NCBI GenBank assembly: GCA_016235165.1
Contig: JACRLX010000021.1
Location: 124,001-188,000, forward strand
From: Rhodocyclales bacterium
GTDB taxonomy: Bacteria > Pseudomonadota > Gammaproteobacteria > Burkholderiales > Rhodocyclaceae
DNA: 64,000 nucleotides
Reading direction: 5' to 3'
Of this stretch, positions 29,868 to 40,421 are shown piece after piece. Both the position numbers and the translations under genes were made by a program. The number at the start of each line of letters is the position of its first letter. Within the stretch, counting starts at the first letter, position 1. Under the pieces are notes generated by a model. That model ran no database searches and was not told the origin of the DNA. It saw nothing but the letters and a program-made list of their open reading frames with translations.

Positions 29868-30469
29868 GCATCCTCCGCGAAATGGGTCAGGCTGCGACAC
29901 TGCGGCAATTCCGGCAACTCGTGGCTGTCGAGGTCGACGAACAGTGCGCTGCGAAACGGGTGGCGCCGATGATATGCCGCCTGCACCGCGATCAGGGCTT
30001 CGGCCTCGCGCCGCGTCAGGCCGGCAAACAGACGGTCGATCACCAGCAACTCGGGCGGACGAAGCATCCAGCGCGCCAGCCCGATGGCCCAGCGCTCCAG
30101 GCGCGGCAGGCGCATCGGCTGCTCGCTGCCCAGCACCTGGATGCGCTGCGGCGACAGGCCGCACAGCTGCAGCGCGATTTCCATTTCACGCTCGTCGTCC
30201 CGCGCGTCAACCACATCCTGACCGTAGCGCAGGGCCAGGGCAAGGCTTTCGGCCACCGTCATGGCACCCGGCAGGCTGCCGGTGGCGGTCAGGATGCCGA
30301 CGCCGGCACAGGCCTCAAGGGCGGCCACCACACGCTTTGCGGAAGCGACGTCCGCCACCACCAGGCGATGGTGCCCGCCCTGGTCGAGCGGCAAGGCCAG
30401 GCAAGCGCCATGGCCAGGACGCAGCAGCAGATGACGCCCTTCCATGGTCGCGGTCGGCATCATGACCAT
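29855..30469 (-). CDS. degenerate MlaF-like ABC ATPase homologue
   Basis: Where an MCE operon should encode the ABC ATPase, this 204-residue protein keeps the overall MlaF layout but loses its motifs. In place of the Walker A loop it reads VADVASAKRV (only the Lys remains). LSGG is replaced by MRLPRLER, the Walker B Glu is lost in LLVIDRLFAGL, and the switch His is lost in FVDLDSHELPE. The conserved frame SLPGAMTVAESLALALRY still matches the ABC Q-loop region. ATP hydrolysis is not expected. Start 30469 or 30463 (ATGA overlap with the permease stop). Confidence 0.75.
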   Translation of the reverse strand: MVMMPTATMEGRHLLLRPGHGACLALPLDQGGHHRLVVADVASAKRVVAALEACAGVGILTATGSLPGAMTVAESLALALRYGQDVVDARDDEREMEIALQLCGLSPQRIQVLGSEQPMRLPRLERWAIGLARWMLRPPELLVIDRLFAGLTRREAEALIAVQAAYHRRHPFRSALFVDLDSHELPELPQCRSLTHFAEDACPC

Positions 30470-31215
30470 GCCATCGCCCAGACCAACGCCGCAAAGGCCA
30501 CGTCGATGACGAACACCGCAACCAGGCCGGCGCCGACGGACTTGATCGCGGCATCGGAAATGGCCTGCGCCGAGGCTTCGCCGGTGCTGCCCTGATGACA
30601 GGCAATGATGCCGATCACGGCGCCGGTGAGCGCGCCCTTGACCAGGCTCAGCATGGCCAGCCACGGGTTGGCCAGATCGAGGAAGCGTCCGGCGGTATCG
30701 ACCAGAGGGCGGCCGTCGATCAAGGCGGTCGCCGCCCAGCCGCTGGCGAGCGCGGCGGCCTGGAAGCAGACGGTCACCGCCGGCAGGGCAATCGCCAGGC
30801 CGAAGACCCGCGGCAGCAGAAGGAAATCGGCCGGCGGTACGCCCAGCCGGCGCAGCGCGGTGAATTCGTCATGCAGATTCATCACCGCCAGTTCCGAGGC
30901 GATGCCGGCGCTGCTGCGTGCCACCACCACCAGTGCCGAGAGCAGGGGCGCCAGCTCGAAAAACAGGCCGAGAAACACCAGGCGCTGGGTGAGATCGGCA
31001 TCGGCGCCGATCAGCGCGGCAAGCTGGGTGCTCACGGCGGCGCCGGTCAGCACCGCCAGCACCATGACGATGGGCAGCGCGGCGACGCCGGCGACATGGA
31101 TCTGGCGCTGCAACTGGGCGCGCAACAAGGGCCGCCGCAGTTCGCGATGGCGCGCGGTGGCAAGCCGCAGCAAGGCCAGGTAGGCATCGAATGCCGACCG
31201 CGCCGCGGTGTTCAT
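30460..31215 (-). CDS. MlaE-family permease
   Basis: A 251-residue integral membrane protein with about five transmembrane segments and the MlaE signature (SALVVVARSSAGIASELAVM, then a coupling-helix region ALRRLGV). MlaE permeases are the membrane core of MCE lipid transporters. AGGAG lies 8 bases before the ATG at 31215. That ATG overlaps the stop of the cyclase gene by 4 bases. A longer frame to 31260 exists but lies inside the cyclase gene. Confidence 0.85.
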   Translation of the reverse strand: MNTAARSAFDAYLALLRLATARHRELRRPLLRAQLQRQIHVAGVAALPIVMVLAVLTGAAVSTQLAALIGADADLTQRLVFLGLFFELAPLLSALVVVARSSAGIASELAVMNLHDEFTALRRLGVPPADFLLLPRVFGLAIALPAVTVCFQAAALASGWAATALIDGRPLVDTAGRFLDLANPWLAMLSLVKGALTGAVIGIIACHQGSTGEASAQAISDAAIKSVGAGLVAVFVIDVAFAALVWAMAWS

Positions 31216-32987
31216 GCGCCCGCTCCTGGAACGACTTGCGCCGGCGGCGTCCAGCCCCATGCGCGCGGCGTGGCGGCATCCGCCCGCCGCAGTTCCACCA
31301 GACCGCCGCCAAAGCCCACCGCCGCCGCCACGGCTTCCGAGCAGAGCACCGGATGCCCGCCATCCTTGGTCAGGCCTTCCAGGCGCGCGGCAATGCCTAC
31401 GGCATCGCCGATGACGGAAAACTCGCGCCGCCGTTCGGACCCGACATAGCCGGCCAGCACCTCGCCGCTATGAATGCCGATCCCGATCCGCACCGGCTCG
31501 CCGCCCTCGGCCGCCAGTTCGCGGTTCAGGCGCTCGACGCGCAGCAGCAGGTCCTGTGCTGCCTCCAGGGCATTGCGCTGTGGCGCGTCGAGCGGCTGCG
31601 GCAGGCCAAAGGTCGCCGTCAGTCCGTCGCCGACGTACTTGTCCACCGCGCCACCGCTGTTCTGTATCGCCAGGGCGGCGGCCTGGTGGAAGCGGTTCAA
31701 CAGCCCGATCATGGCCTGCGGCGTCGAACTCCCGGCACGCGCGGCGAACCCGCGCATTCCCACCACCATCAGCGTGACCGCCTGCCGCGTGCCGCTTTCC
31801 TCGAGTTGCAATTCGCCACCGATCAGCGCGCGCATCACCTGCGGGCTGACATGGCCGGCGAACATCCCGAGCAGCATCCGGCGCTCGCGGAAATGCCTGA
31901 TGAATTCCCAGGCCAGGCGCGCGAGGTAGGCAAGCAGGCTGACCAGCACGATGTTCGCCACGCGCAGATAGTCGCCCTGCCACAAGGCATAGGTGGATAG
32001 GCCGAACAGCGCGCCCAGGGCCGCCGCCAGCAGCAGGCCCTTGGCCCAGCCGCCGCGACCGAACCAGAACAGGGTGCCGATCGCGGCGAGCAGCAGCGAA
32101 AGCTTCTCCGGGGCGCGCTCGATCAGACCGCGCGAGAGCAGGGAACGCAGGGCCTGGATATGCACCACGGCAGCCGGCTCGGTGCGGCTGCCCGGAGCCC
32201 ATCCGGCCAGCGGTACCGGCAATCGGTGGCGGGTTTCGGTCGGTAGCAGGCTGGCGACCACCACGGCACGGCCTTTGACCAATGCATGCAGATTGTCGTT
32301 CTCGCCGCGATGTATCCAGCCCAGCACGGTGAGGAGCGGGGTGTATTCGACGCTGCCGCCGACGCTGTAATCGATCATGCCGGAGGGCGAACCCTGGCGC
32401 CCAAGGCGCTTGGCCATCGCCAGCGCCAGCGGATCGCGCTTGTCATCGGACTGGCAGCGGCGCTGGTTGATCCGCCGCACCACGCCGTCGGTGTCCTCGC
32501 AGATCGCCAGCGACGCCAGTTCCTTTTCGCCGATCACGGCCAGCAGTTCCGGCGCGATCGGGCGCAGGCGGCTGCCGATCCCCGGCGGCTGGCCCACCAC
32601 CAGCGGCGCGGCGCTCTTGAGCCGGGCGATGCCAGAAATCAGGCTGGCGTCGATGTCCTTCACCAGGAAGTCATAGGAGCGCACCGGCAAGGGCATGGCG
32701 ACACCCACCACCGCCGGCTCGGCCGCCGAAAGCCCGGCGAACAGCAGGCCGAGATGCGAATGCCACAGCGCGGCCGGCTCGGGGATCGCCACGTAGGCGG
32801 CCTCGTCGATGCCGATGACGACAACATCCTGCGCCAGCGGCGTCGGGAAATGCGCGCGTAACCAGGATATCTGCGCATCGTAGAAAGCCTGGTCGGCGAA
32901 GCGCAAGGCTCGCGTCCCCATCAGGGTCCAGCTGGCGGCACACACCAGCAGGAAGCCAATCACGATGTCGCGGGGAATGCGGGTCAT
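31212..32987 (-). CDS. CHASE2 sensor with degenerate class III adenylate cyclase domain
   Basis: First gene of the MCE operon, 591 residues. A membrane helix (about 7-25), a CHASE2-type periplasmic sensor (DQAFYDAQISWL, VVIGIDEAAY), then about three membrane helices (340-410) and a class III cyclase domain (about 430-575). In the cyclase the first metal Asp is Gly (VVGMRGF, normally FADIRGF) and the catalytic Asn is Gly (GDAVGIAARLE, normally VNLAARLE). Lys and the second Asp (DKYVGDG) remain. It probably cannot make cAMP and may sense ligand. Start at 32987. Confidence 0.85.
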   Translation of the reverse strand: MTRIPRDIVIGFLLVCAASWTLMGTRALRFADQAFYDAQISWLRAHFPTPLAQDVVVIGIDEAAYVAIPEPAALWHSHLGLLFAGLSAAEPAVVGVAMPLPVRSYDFLVKDIDASLISGIARLKSAAPLVVGQPPGIGSRLRPIAPELLAVIGEKELASLAICEDTDGVVRRINQRRCQSDDKRDPLALAMAKRLGRQGSPSGMIDYSVGGSVEYTPLLTVLGWIHRGENDNLHALVKGRAVVVASLLPTETRHRLPVPLAGWAPGSRTEPAAVVHIQALRSLLSRGLIERAPEKLSLLLAAIGTLFWFGRGGWAKGLLLAAALGALFGLSTYALWQGDYLRVANIVLVSLLAYLARLAWEFIRHFRERRMLLGMFAGHVSPQVMRALIGGELQLEESGTRQAVTLMVVGMRGFAARAGSSTPQAMIGLLNRFHQAAALAIQNSGGAVDKYVGDGLTATFGLPQPLDAPQRNALEAAQDLLLRVERLNRELAAEGGEPVRIGIGIHSGEVLAGYVGSERRREFSVIGDAVGIAARLEGLTKDGGHPVLCSEAVAAAVGFGGGLVELRRADAATPRAWGWTPPAQVVPGAGA

Positions 32988-33016
32988 GTTTTGATTATGG
33001 CATGGCCGAATCCGGC

Positions 33017-33044
33017 GAAAGTCGGCGCTGATGGCACGGCGATC
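33017..33044 (+). repeat. dispersed 27-base repeat, copy 3
   Basis: GAAAGTCGGCGC, TGATGG, then CACGGCGATC: a clean copy of the family, between the cyclase start and the amtB terminator. Confidence 0.65.
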
Positions 33045-33057
33045 CGCCGCGACCATG

Positions 33058-33086
33058 AAAAAACGGGCGCCGCGTGGGCGCCCGTT
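33058..33086 (-). terminator. rho-independent terminator after amtB
   Basis: On the minus strand a perfect 9-base stem ACGGGCGCC/GGCGCCCGT with a 5-base loop is followed by a run of six T. It lies about 65 bases beyond the amtB stop and ends the torF-glnK-amtB transcript before the MCE operon. Confidence 0.85.
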
Positions 33087-33116
33087 GGTGCCGCGGGAGG
33101 GGAGGACTCCGGCGGC

Positions 33117-33140
33117 CGCTCCCTCCTGGCGGAGGGAGCG
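33117..33140 (-). other. hairpin immediately after amtB
   Basis: CGCTCCCTCC and GGAGGGAGCG form a perfect 10-base stem with a TGGC/GCCA loop, 10 bases beyond the amtB stop. It has no T-run; it may stabilise the mRNA 3' end ahead of the terminator. Confidence 0.6.
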
Positions 33141-33150
33141 GGGAGGAAGG

Positions 33151-34644
33151 TCAGTTGTGGTAGGCCGATTCGCCGTGGGAGGTGATGTCCAGGCCCTCGC
33201 GCTCCTCGTCTTCCGGTACCCGCAGGCCGACGAAGATATCCACGATCTTGTAGCAGATGAAGGCCACCACGCCGGACCAGACCAAGGTCACGCCGACACC
33301 GGTGGCCTGGATCATGACCTGGCCCATAATGTCGTAGTTGTCGGCGACCTTGTTCGCCACGTAGTCGTAGATCCCCGTGCCGCCCAGGCTGGGCGCCGCG
33401 AAGACGCCGGTGAGGATGGCGCCGAGGATGCCGCCGACGCCATGCACGCCGAACACGTCAAGCGAGTCATCGGCACCGAGCAGCTTCTTCAGGCCATTCA
33501 CGCCCCAGAGGCAGATCACGCCGGCGGCGAGGCCGATCACCAGGGCGCCGACCACGCCGACGAAACCGGCCGCCGGAGTGATCGCCACCAGGCCGGCGAC
33601 GGCACCGGAAGCCGCGCCCAGCATCGAGGGCTTGCCCTTGATCAGCCATTCCGCCACCATCCAGGAGGTCGCCGCGGTAGCAGTGGCCAGCCAGGTGTTG
33701 ACGAAGGCGAGGCCGGCCGTGCCATTGGCTTCGAGCGCCGAACCGGCGTTAAAGCCGAACCAGCCGAACCACAGCAGCGAAGCGCCGATCATGGTGAAGG
33801 TCAGCGAGTGCGGCGCCATCGAGTCCTTGCCGTAGCCGACGCGCTTGCCGACCATGTAGGCACCGACCAGGCCAGCGATCGCGGCATTGATATGCACCAC
33901 GGTACCGCCGGCGAAGTCGAGCGCACCCTTCTGGAACAGGTAGCCCGCAGTCGCCGTGGCCTTGTCCGCGGCTTCGGCCGTGGTATAGGCGTCGGGGCCG
34001 GCCCAGTACCAGACCATGTGCGTCATCGGCAGGTAGCTGAAGCTGAACCACAGCACCATGAACAGCAGCACCGCCGAGAACTTGATGCGCTCGGCGAAGG
34101 CACCCACGATCAGGCCGCAGGTGATGGCTGCGAAGGCACCCTGGAAGGCCACGTAAATGAACTCGGAGACGACCACGCCCTTGCTGAAGGTGGCGGCAGG
34201 CGAATCCGGCGTGATGCCTTTCAGGAACAGCTTGTCGAGGCTGCCGAAGAAGGCGTTGCCCTCGGTGAAGGCCACGCTGTAGCCGTAGATGGCCCACAGC
34301 ACGCTGATCACCGAAAAGGTGACGAACACCTGCATCAGCACCGCGAGCATGTTCTTGCTGCGCACCAGGCCGCCGTAGAACAGCGCCAGGCCGGGGATGC
34401 TCATCAGGATGACAAAGGCCGTGGACACCAGCAGCCAGGCATTGTCGCCCTTGTTGGGCACCGGTGCCGGCGCGGCGGCCGGCGTGGCGGCGGCGGCTTC
34501 GGGCGCGGCGGCCGGAGCGGCAGCGGCGGGTGCCGCTACCGCGGCGGGCGCGGCGGGCTTGTCGTCGGCGGCCCAGGCGACCGGCGCCCCGACGGAAATG
34601 CCGATGGCAAGCGCCGTCAGCAGGCTGGCAAATACGCGTTTCAT
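33151..34644 (-). CDS. amtB: ammonium transporter AmtB
   Basis: Trimeric ammonium channel of the inner membrane, 497 residues, with eleven helices expected. A cleavable signal peptide (about 1-25) is followed by a low-complexity Ala/Pro linker (26-65), giving a longer N-terminus than E. coli AmtB. The conserved pore residues are visible: DFAGGTVVHINA contains the structural Asp and the first pore His, and VFGVHGVGG carries the second. The last gene of torF-glnK-amtB; GlnK is expected to block the channel when nitrogen is plentiful. A terminator follows at 33058. Confidence 0.95.
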   Translation of the reverse strand: MKRVFASLLTALAIGISVGAPVAWAADDKPAAPAAVAAPAAAAPAAAPEAAAATPAAAPAPVPNKGDNAWLLVSTAFVILMSIPGLALFYGGLVRSKNMLAVLMQVFVTFSVISVLWAIYGYSVAFTEGNAFFGSLDKLFLKGITPDSPAATFSKGVVVSEFIYVAFQGAFAAITCGLIVGAFAERIKFSAVLLFMVLWFSFSYLPMTHMVWYWAGPDAYTTAEAADKATATAGYLFQKGALDFAGGTVVHINAAIAGLVGAYMVGKRVGYGKDSMAPHSLTFTMIGASLLWFGWFGFNAGSALEANGTAGLAFVNTWLATATAATSWMVAEWLIKGKPSMLGAASGAVAGLVAITPAAGFVGVVGALVIGLAAGVICLWGVNGLKKLLGADDSLDVFGVHGVGGILGAILTGVFAAPSLGGTGIYDYVANKVADNYDIMGQVMIQATGVGVTLVWSGVVAFICYKIVDIFVGLRVPEDEEREGLDITSHGESAYHN

Positions 34645-34656
34645 TTCGGCTCTCCC

Positions 34657-35088
<432 letters not shown>

Positions 35089-35937
35089 TTAGAACGTCTT
35101 CTTGAAGCTCAGGACCAGGGTGTCCTTGGCCACGTCCTTGAAATTGATCGTGCCGCGATTGGTGCCCCAGCAGTAGGCGGAGGCATTGACGCCGGGCAGG
35201 GGGTTGCCGCAAGAGCCCTTGGCATCGGTGGCGGAATAGGTCAGGCCGATCACGCCAAAGCCGACATCCTTGGTCACGCCGATGTTCCAGTCGTTGTAGC
35301 TCGGCGTCGCGGTGGCAGCCACGGCGTTGACGTTCTTCACCTTCTGGTGGCCATAGTGGCCGCCCAGGCCCCAACCGTTACCCAGGTCGTAGGCCACATT
35401 GAGTTCGAGGTAATCGGAACCGCGAGTGCTGGTGTTGCCGTTGTTGCCCAGCCAGCCGATGAAGCCATCGGACACGACACGCGAGTACTTCAGGGTCACC
35501 CATTTGTAACCGAGCGCGCCGTAGACCTCGTTGGTGTTCGGATTCACGTTGGTGCCGGGAATCGCATTGCCCTTGCCGGGATAGGTGTAGGCAATGGCGC
35601 CGATGTCATAGGTGAAATCGCTGCCGCCGAAGCTGTTCTTGTAGCCGCCGTAGTAGTCGATCTCGGTGGTGCCGCTGCCATAGGCATCCTTCACCCAGCT
35701 GATGGTCGAGGCCCAGACGCCGGCATACAAACCGCTGGCATGGGAGTAGTCGACGCCGCCTTGCAAGGCCGCCCCGCCATGGGTCTGGCTGACGCCACGG
35801 AACAGGTAGTCGGAAACGATGCCGACGTTCGGCGAAAAGCTGTGCGGGCTGGCCGGCGCAGCGGCAGCCTGGGCCAGGGCAACGGAAGGAAGGACGAAGG
35901 CTCCGGCAATGGCGGCGGCGATAAGGGACTTGCGCAT
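35089..35937 (-). CDS. TorF-family putative porin
   Basis: A 282-residue outer-membrane protein with a clear signal peptide (cleaved after about residue 22, VALAQA) and beta-strand-like alternation throughout. It matches the TorF family (TIGR02001), with SPNVGIVSDYLFRGVSQ at the start of the barrel and a terminal aromatic residue (KKTF). First gene of torF-glnK-amtB, so it may help ammonium or small nitrogen compounds enter the periplasm; this role is inferred from context. AGGAG lies 8 bases before the ATG. Confidence 0.9.
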   Translation of the reverse strand: MRKSLIAAAIAGAFVLPSVALAQAAAAPASPHSFSPNVGIVSDYLFRGVSQTHGGAALQGGVDYSHASGLYAGVWASTISWVKDAYGSGTTEIDYYGGYKNSFGGSDFTYDIGAIAYTYPGKGNAIPGTNVNPNTNEVYGALGYKWVTLKYSRVVSDGFIGWLGNNGNTSTRGSDYLELNVAYDLGNGWGLGGHYGHQKVKNVNAVAATATPSYNDWNIGVTKDVGFGVIGLTYSATDAKGSCGNPLPGVNASAYCWGTNRGTINFKDVAKDTLVLSFKKTF

Positions 35938-35982
35938 GATGAAGCTCCTGGGTTGAATTTTGGAAAACTACGGGCGATCCAA

Positions 35983-35999
35983 TGCGAAGACCGTGCCAA
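35983..35999 (-). promoter_or_regulatory. sigma-54 (-24/-12) promoter of torF-glnK-amtB
   Basis: On the minus strand TTGGCACG-N4-TCGCA matches the RpoN consensus YTGGCACG-N4-TTGCW except for one base in the -12 element. The GG and GC spacing is correct. It ends 46 bases before the torF ATG. Confidence 0.8.
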
Positions 36000-36093
36000 G
36001 CAAAATTTTCATTTACGATCAGGGCACTGCATGATGCTCACGGATGCGGCGAAGCTGCGTCGCACCAAAGCGGGCACCAAACCTGGGCTACGC

Positions 36094-36108
36094 GCACCAT
36101 TCTGGTGC
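36094..36108. promoter_or_regulatory. NtrC-type enhancer site
   Basis: GCACCATTCTGGTGC fits the NtrC (NRI) palindrome GCAC...GTGC with near-perfect dyad symmetry. It lies about 95 bases upstream of the -24 element, the usual distance for an enhancer of a sigma-54 promoter. Confidence 0.75.
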
Positions 36109-36183
36109 AAACCCTGAACTCTGCCCGGCCGCCTCCCGCTGCTGTGCTAGACTTTTTGCCATTCCCGCCCTGCTTCCAGACCC

Positions 36184-36441
36184 ATGCTCAATCCCAAACT
36201 GCTCGACGAAATGTCGTCACGGATGTCTTCCCTGCTGGCCAACACCCCGGCCGGCGAAGTCGAGAAAAACCTGCGCGCCGCCCTCGCCGGCCTGTTCGCC
36301 AAACTCGATCTGGTGACGCGCGAGGAATTCGACGTGCAACGCGAAGTGCTGGCCCGCACCCGGGCCAAGCTCGGGGCAATGGAAGCCCGCATCGCCGAAC
36401 TGGAAGCCGCCAGGGCTGCCAAGCCGTCCGGCAGCACCTGA
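36184..36441 (+). CDS. ubiK: ubiquinone biosynthesis accessory factor UbiK
   Basis: An 85-residue protein of the BMFP (UbiK/YqiC) family: N-terminal amphipathic segment (MLNPKLLDEMSSRMSSLL) and a C-terminal coiled coil (VLARTRAKLGAMEARIAELEAA). UbiK helps assemble the aerobic ubiquinone biosynthesis complex. comM follows 7 bases downstream. UbiB (59070) acts in the same pathway elsewhere in the window. Confidence 0.9.
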   Translation: MLNPKLLDEMSSRMSSLLANTPAGEVEKNLRAALAGLFAKLDLVTREEFDVQREVLARTRAKLGAMEARIAELEAARAAKPSGST

Positions 36442-36448
36442 GCGCTCG

Positions 36449-37966
36449 ATGGCCCTCGCCGTCCTGCGCTCGCGAGGGCTGGAGGGGCTTTCGGCACCGG
36501 AAGTCACGGTCGAGGTTCACCTTGCCGCCGGCTTGCCAGCCTTCACCCTGGTCGGCCTGCCCGACACCGAAGTTCGCGAAGCGCGCGATCGGGTGCGCGC
36601 CGCGATCCAGAACTGTGGCTTCGAATTCCCCCAGCGCCGCATCACGGTCAACCTCGCGCCAGCAGACCTGCCCAAGGAATCCGGTCGCTTCGACCTGCCG
36701 ATAGCGCTCGGCATCCTGATCGCCTCCGGGCAACTCCAGGCGCCGACGCTGGACCAGCATGAATTCGCCGGCGAGCTGGCGCTCTCGGGCGAACTGCGTG
36801 CGGTGCGCGGCACGCTGGCGATGTGCGCCGCGATGCGGCGCGATGCCGCAAGCGCCGCGGCGCGCGCCTTCGTGCTGCCCGCCGAGAGCGCCCCCGAGGC
36901 CGCCCTGATTACGGGCATGCGGGTACTGCCGGCCGCCAGCCTGTTGCAGGTATGCGCCCACCTCGCCGGCCGCGAAACCCTGCCCACGTTCGCCGTGTCG
37001 CCGGCGCCGACTCTTGCCACCTATTCCGACCTGTTCGAGGTCAAGGGCCAGGCCCCGGCCAAGCGCGCGCTGGAAATCGCCGCCGCCGGCGGCCACAGCC
37101 TGCTGCTCTGCGGCCCGCCCGGCGCCGGCAAGTCGATGCTGGCGCAACGCCTGCCCGGCATCCTGCCGCCGATGAGCGGCGAGGAAGCTTTGGCCGCCGC
37201 CGCCATCCAGTCGCTGGCGGGATATTTTCGCCTCGATCGCTTCGGCCGGCGCGAGCTGCGCGCGCCGCATCACACCGCCTCGGCCCCGGCCCTGGTCGGT
37301 GGCGGCAATCCCCCGCGCCCAGGGGAAATCTCGCTGGCGCATGAAGGCATCCTGTTCCTCGACGAACTGCCGGAGTTCCAGCGCGGCGTGCTCGAAGCCC
37401 TGCGCGAACCCATGGAAACCGGCCACATCCACGTTGCCCGCACCGGCCGTCGCACCGAGTTTCCGGCCCGCTTCCAGCTGGTGGCGGCAATGAATCCCTG
37501 TCCCTGCGGCTGGCAGGGGCATGCCTCGGGCAAGTGTCGCTGCACCCCCGACCAGGTGGCGCGTTACCGCGGCAAGCTCTCCGGCCCGCTGCTCGACCGC
37601 ATCGACCTGATGCTCGATGTGCCGGCAGTGAGCGAGGCCGAGATCGGTGCGCGCGGCGACGGCGAGCGTTCGGCGGCGATCCGCGCCCGGGTGGAGGCCG
37701 CGCGCGAGCGCCAGCTGAAACGCCAAGGCAAGCCCAACGCGCGGTTGACGCCGGAGGAGATCGATGCCCACTGCCTGCCGGCCGACGCGGGCGCGGCCTT
37801 GCTCAAGCGCGCTATGCAACAACTGGGACTCAGCGCGCGGGCTTATCATCGCATCCTAAAGGTGGCGCGCAGCATTGCCGACCTGGCTGATGTCGCCGAC
37901 GGCCTGCCGCTTGCCGCCGCCCATGTCGCCGAGGCCGTGCATTACCGGCGCGGCCTGGTTCACTGA
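36449..37966 (+). CDS. comM: YifB/ComM-family Mg-chelatase-like AAA+ ATPase
   Basis: A 505-residue AAA+ protein. The N-terminal domain (about 1-170; LVGLPDTEVREARDRVRAA) precedes the ATPase domain with Walker A GPPGAGKSML (near 225) and Walker B ILFLDELPEF. A C-terminal Mg-chelatase-like domain contains CPCGWQGH. ComM is a hexameric helicase that extends branch migration during natural transformation. It shares a probable transcript with ubiK. Confidence 0.93.
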   Translation: MALAVLRSRGLEGLSAPEVTVEVHLAAGLPAFTLVGLPDTEVREARDRVRAAIQNCGFEFPQRRITVNLAPADLPKESGRFDLPIALGILIASGQLQAPTLDQHEFAGELALSGELRAVRGTLAMCAAMRRDAASAAARAFVLPAESAPEAALITGMRVLPAASLLQVCAHLAGRETLPTFAVSPAPTLATYSDLFEVKGQAPAKRALEIAAAGGHSLLLCGPPGAGKSMLAQRLPGILPPMSGEEALAAAAIQSLAGYFRLDRFGRRELRAPHHTASAPALVGGGNPPRPGEISLAHEGILFLDELPEFQRGVLEALREPMETGHIHVARTGRRTEFPARFQLVAAMNPCPCGWQGHASGKCRCTPDQVARYRGKLSGPLLDRIDLMLDVPAVSEAEIGARGDGERSAAIRARVEAARERQLKRQGKPNARLTPEEIDAHCLPADAGAALLKRAMQQLGLSARAYHRILKVARSIADLADVADGLPLAAAHVAEAVHYRRGLVH

Positions 37967-37976
37967 GGAGATTGAT

Positions 37977-40367
<2,391 letters not shown>

Positions 40368-40421
40368 ACCGCTCGCCCGAATCACGCCCCCGGCCATGGG
40401 CGATCCCCTGGAGATCCTGGA

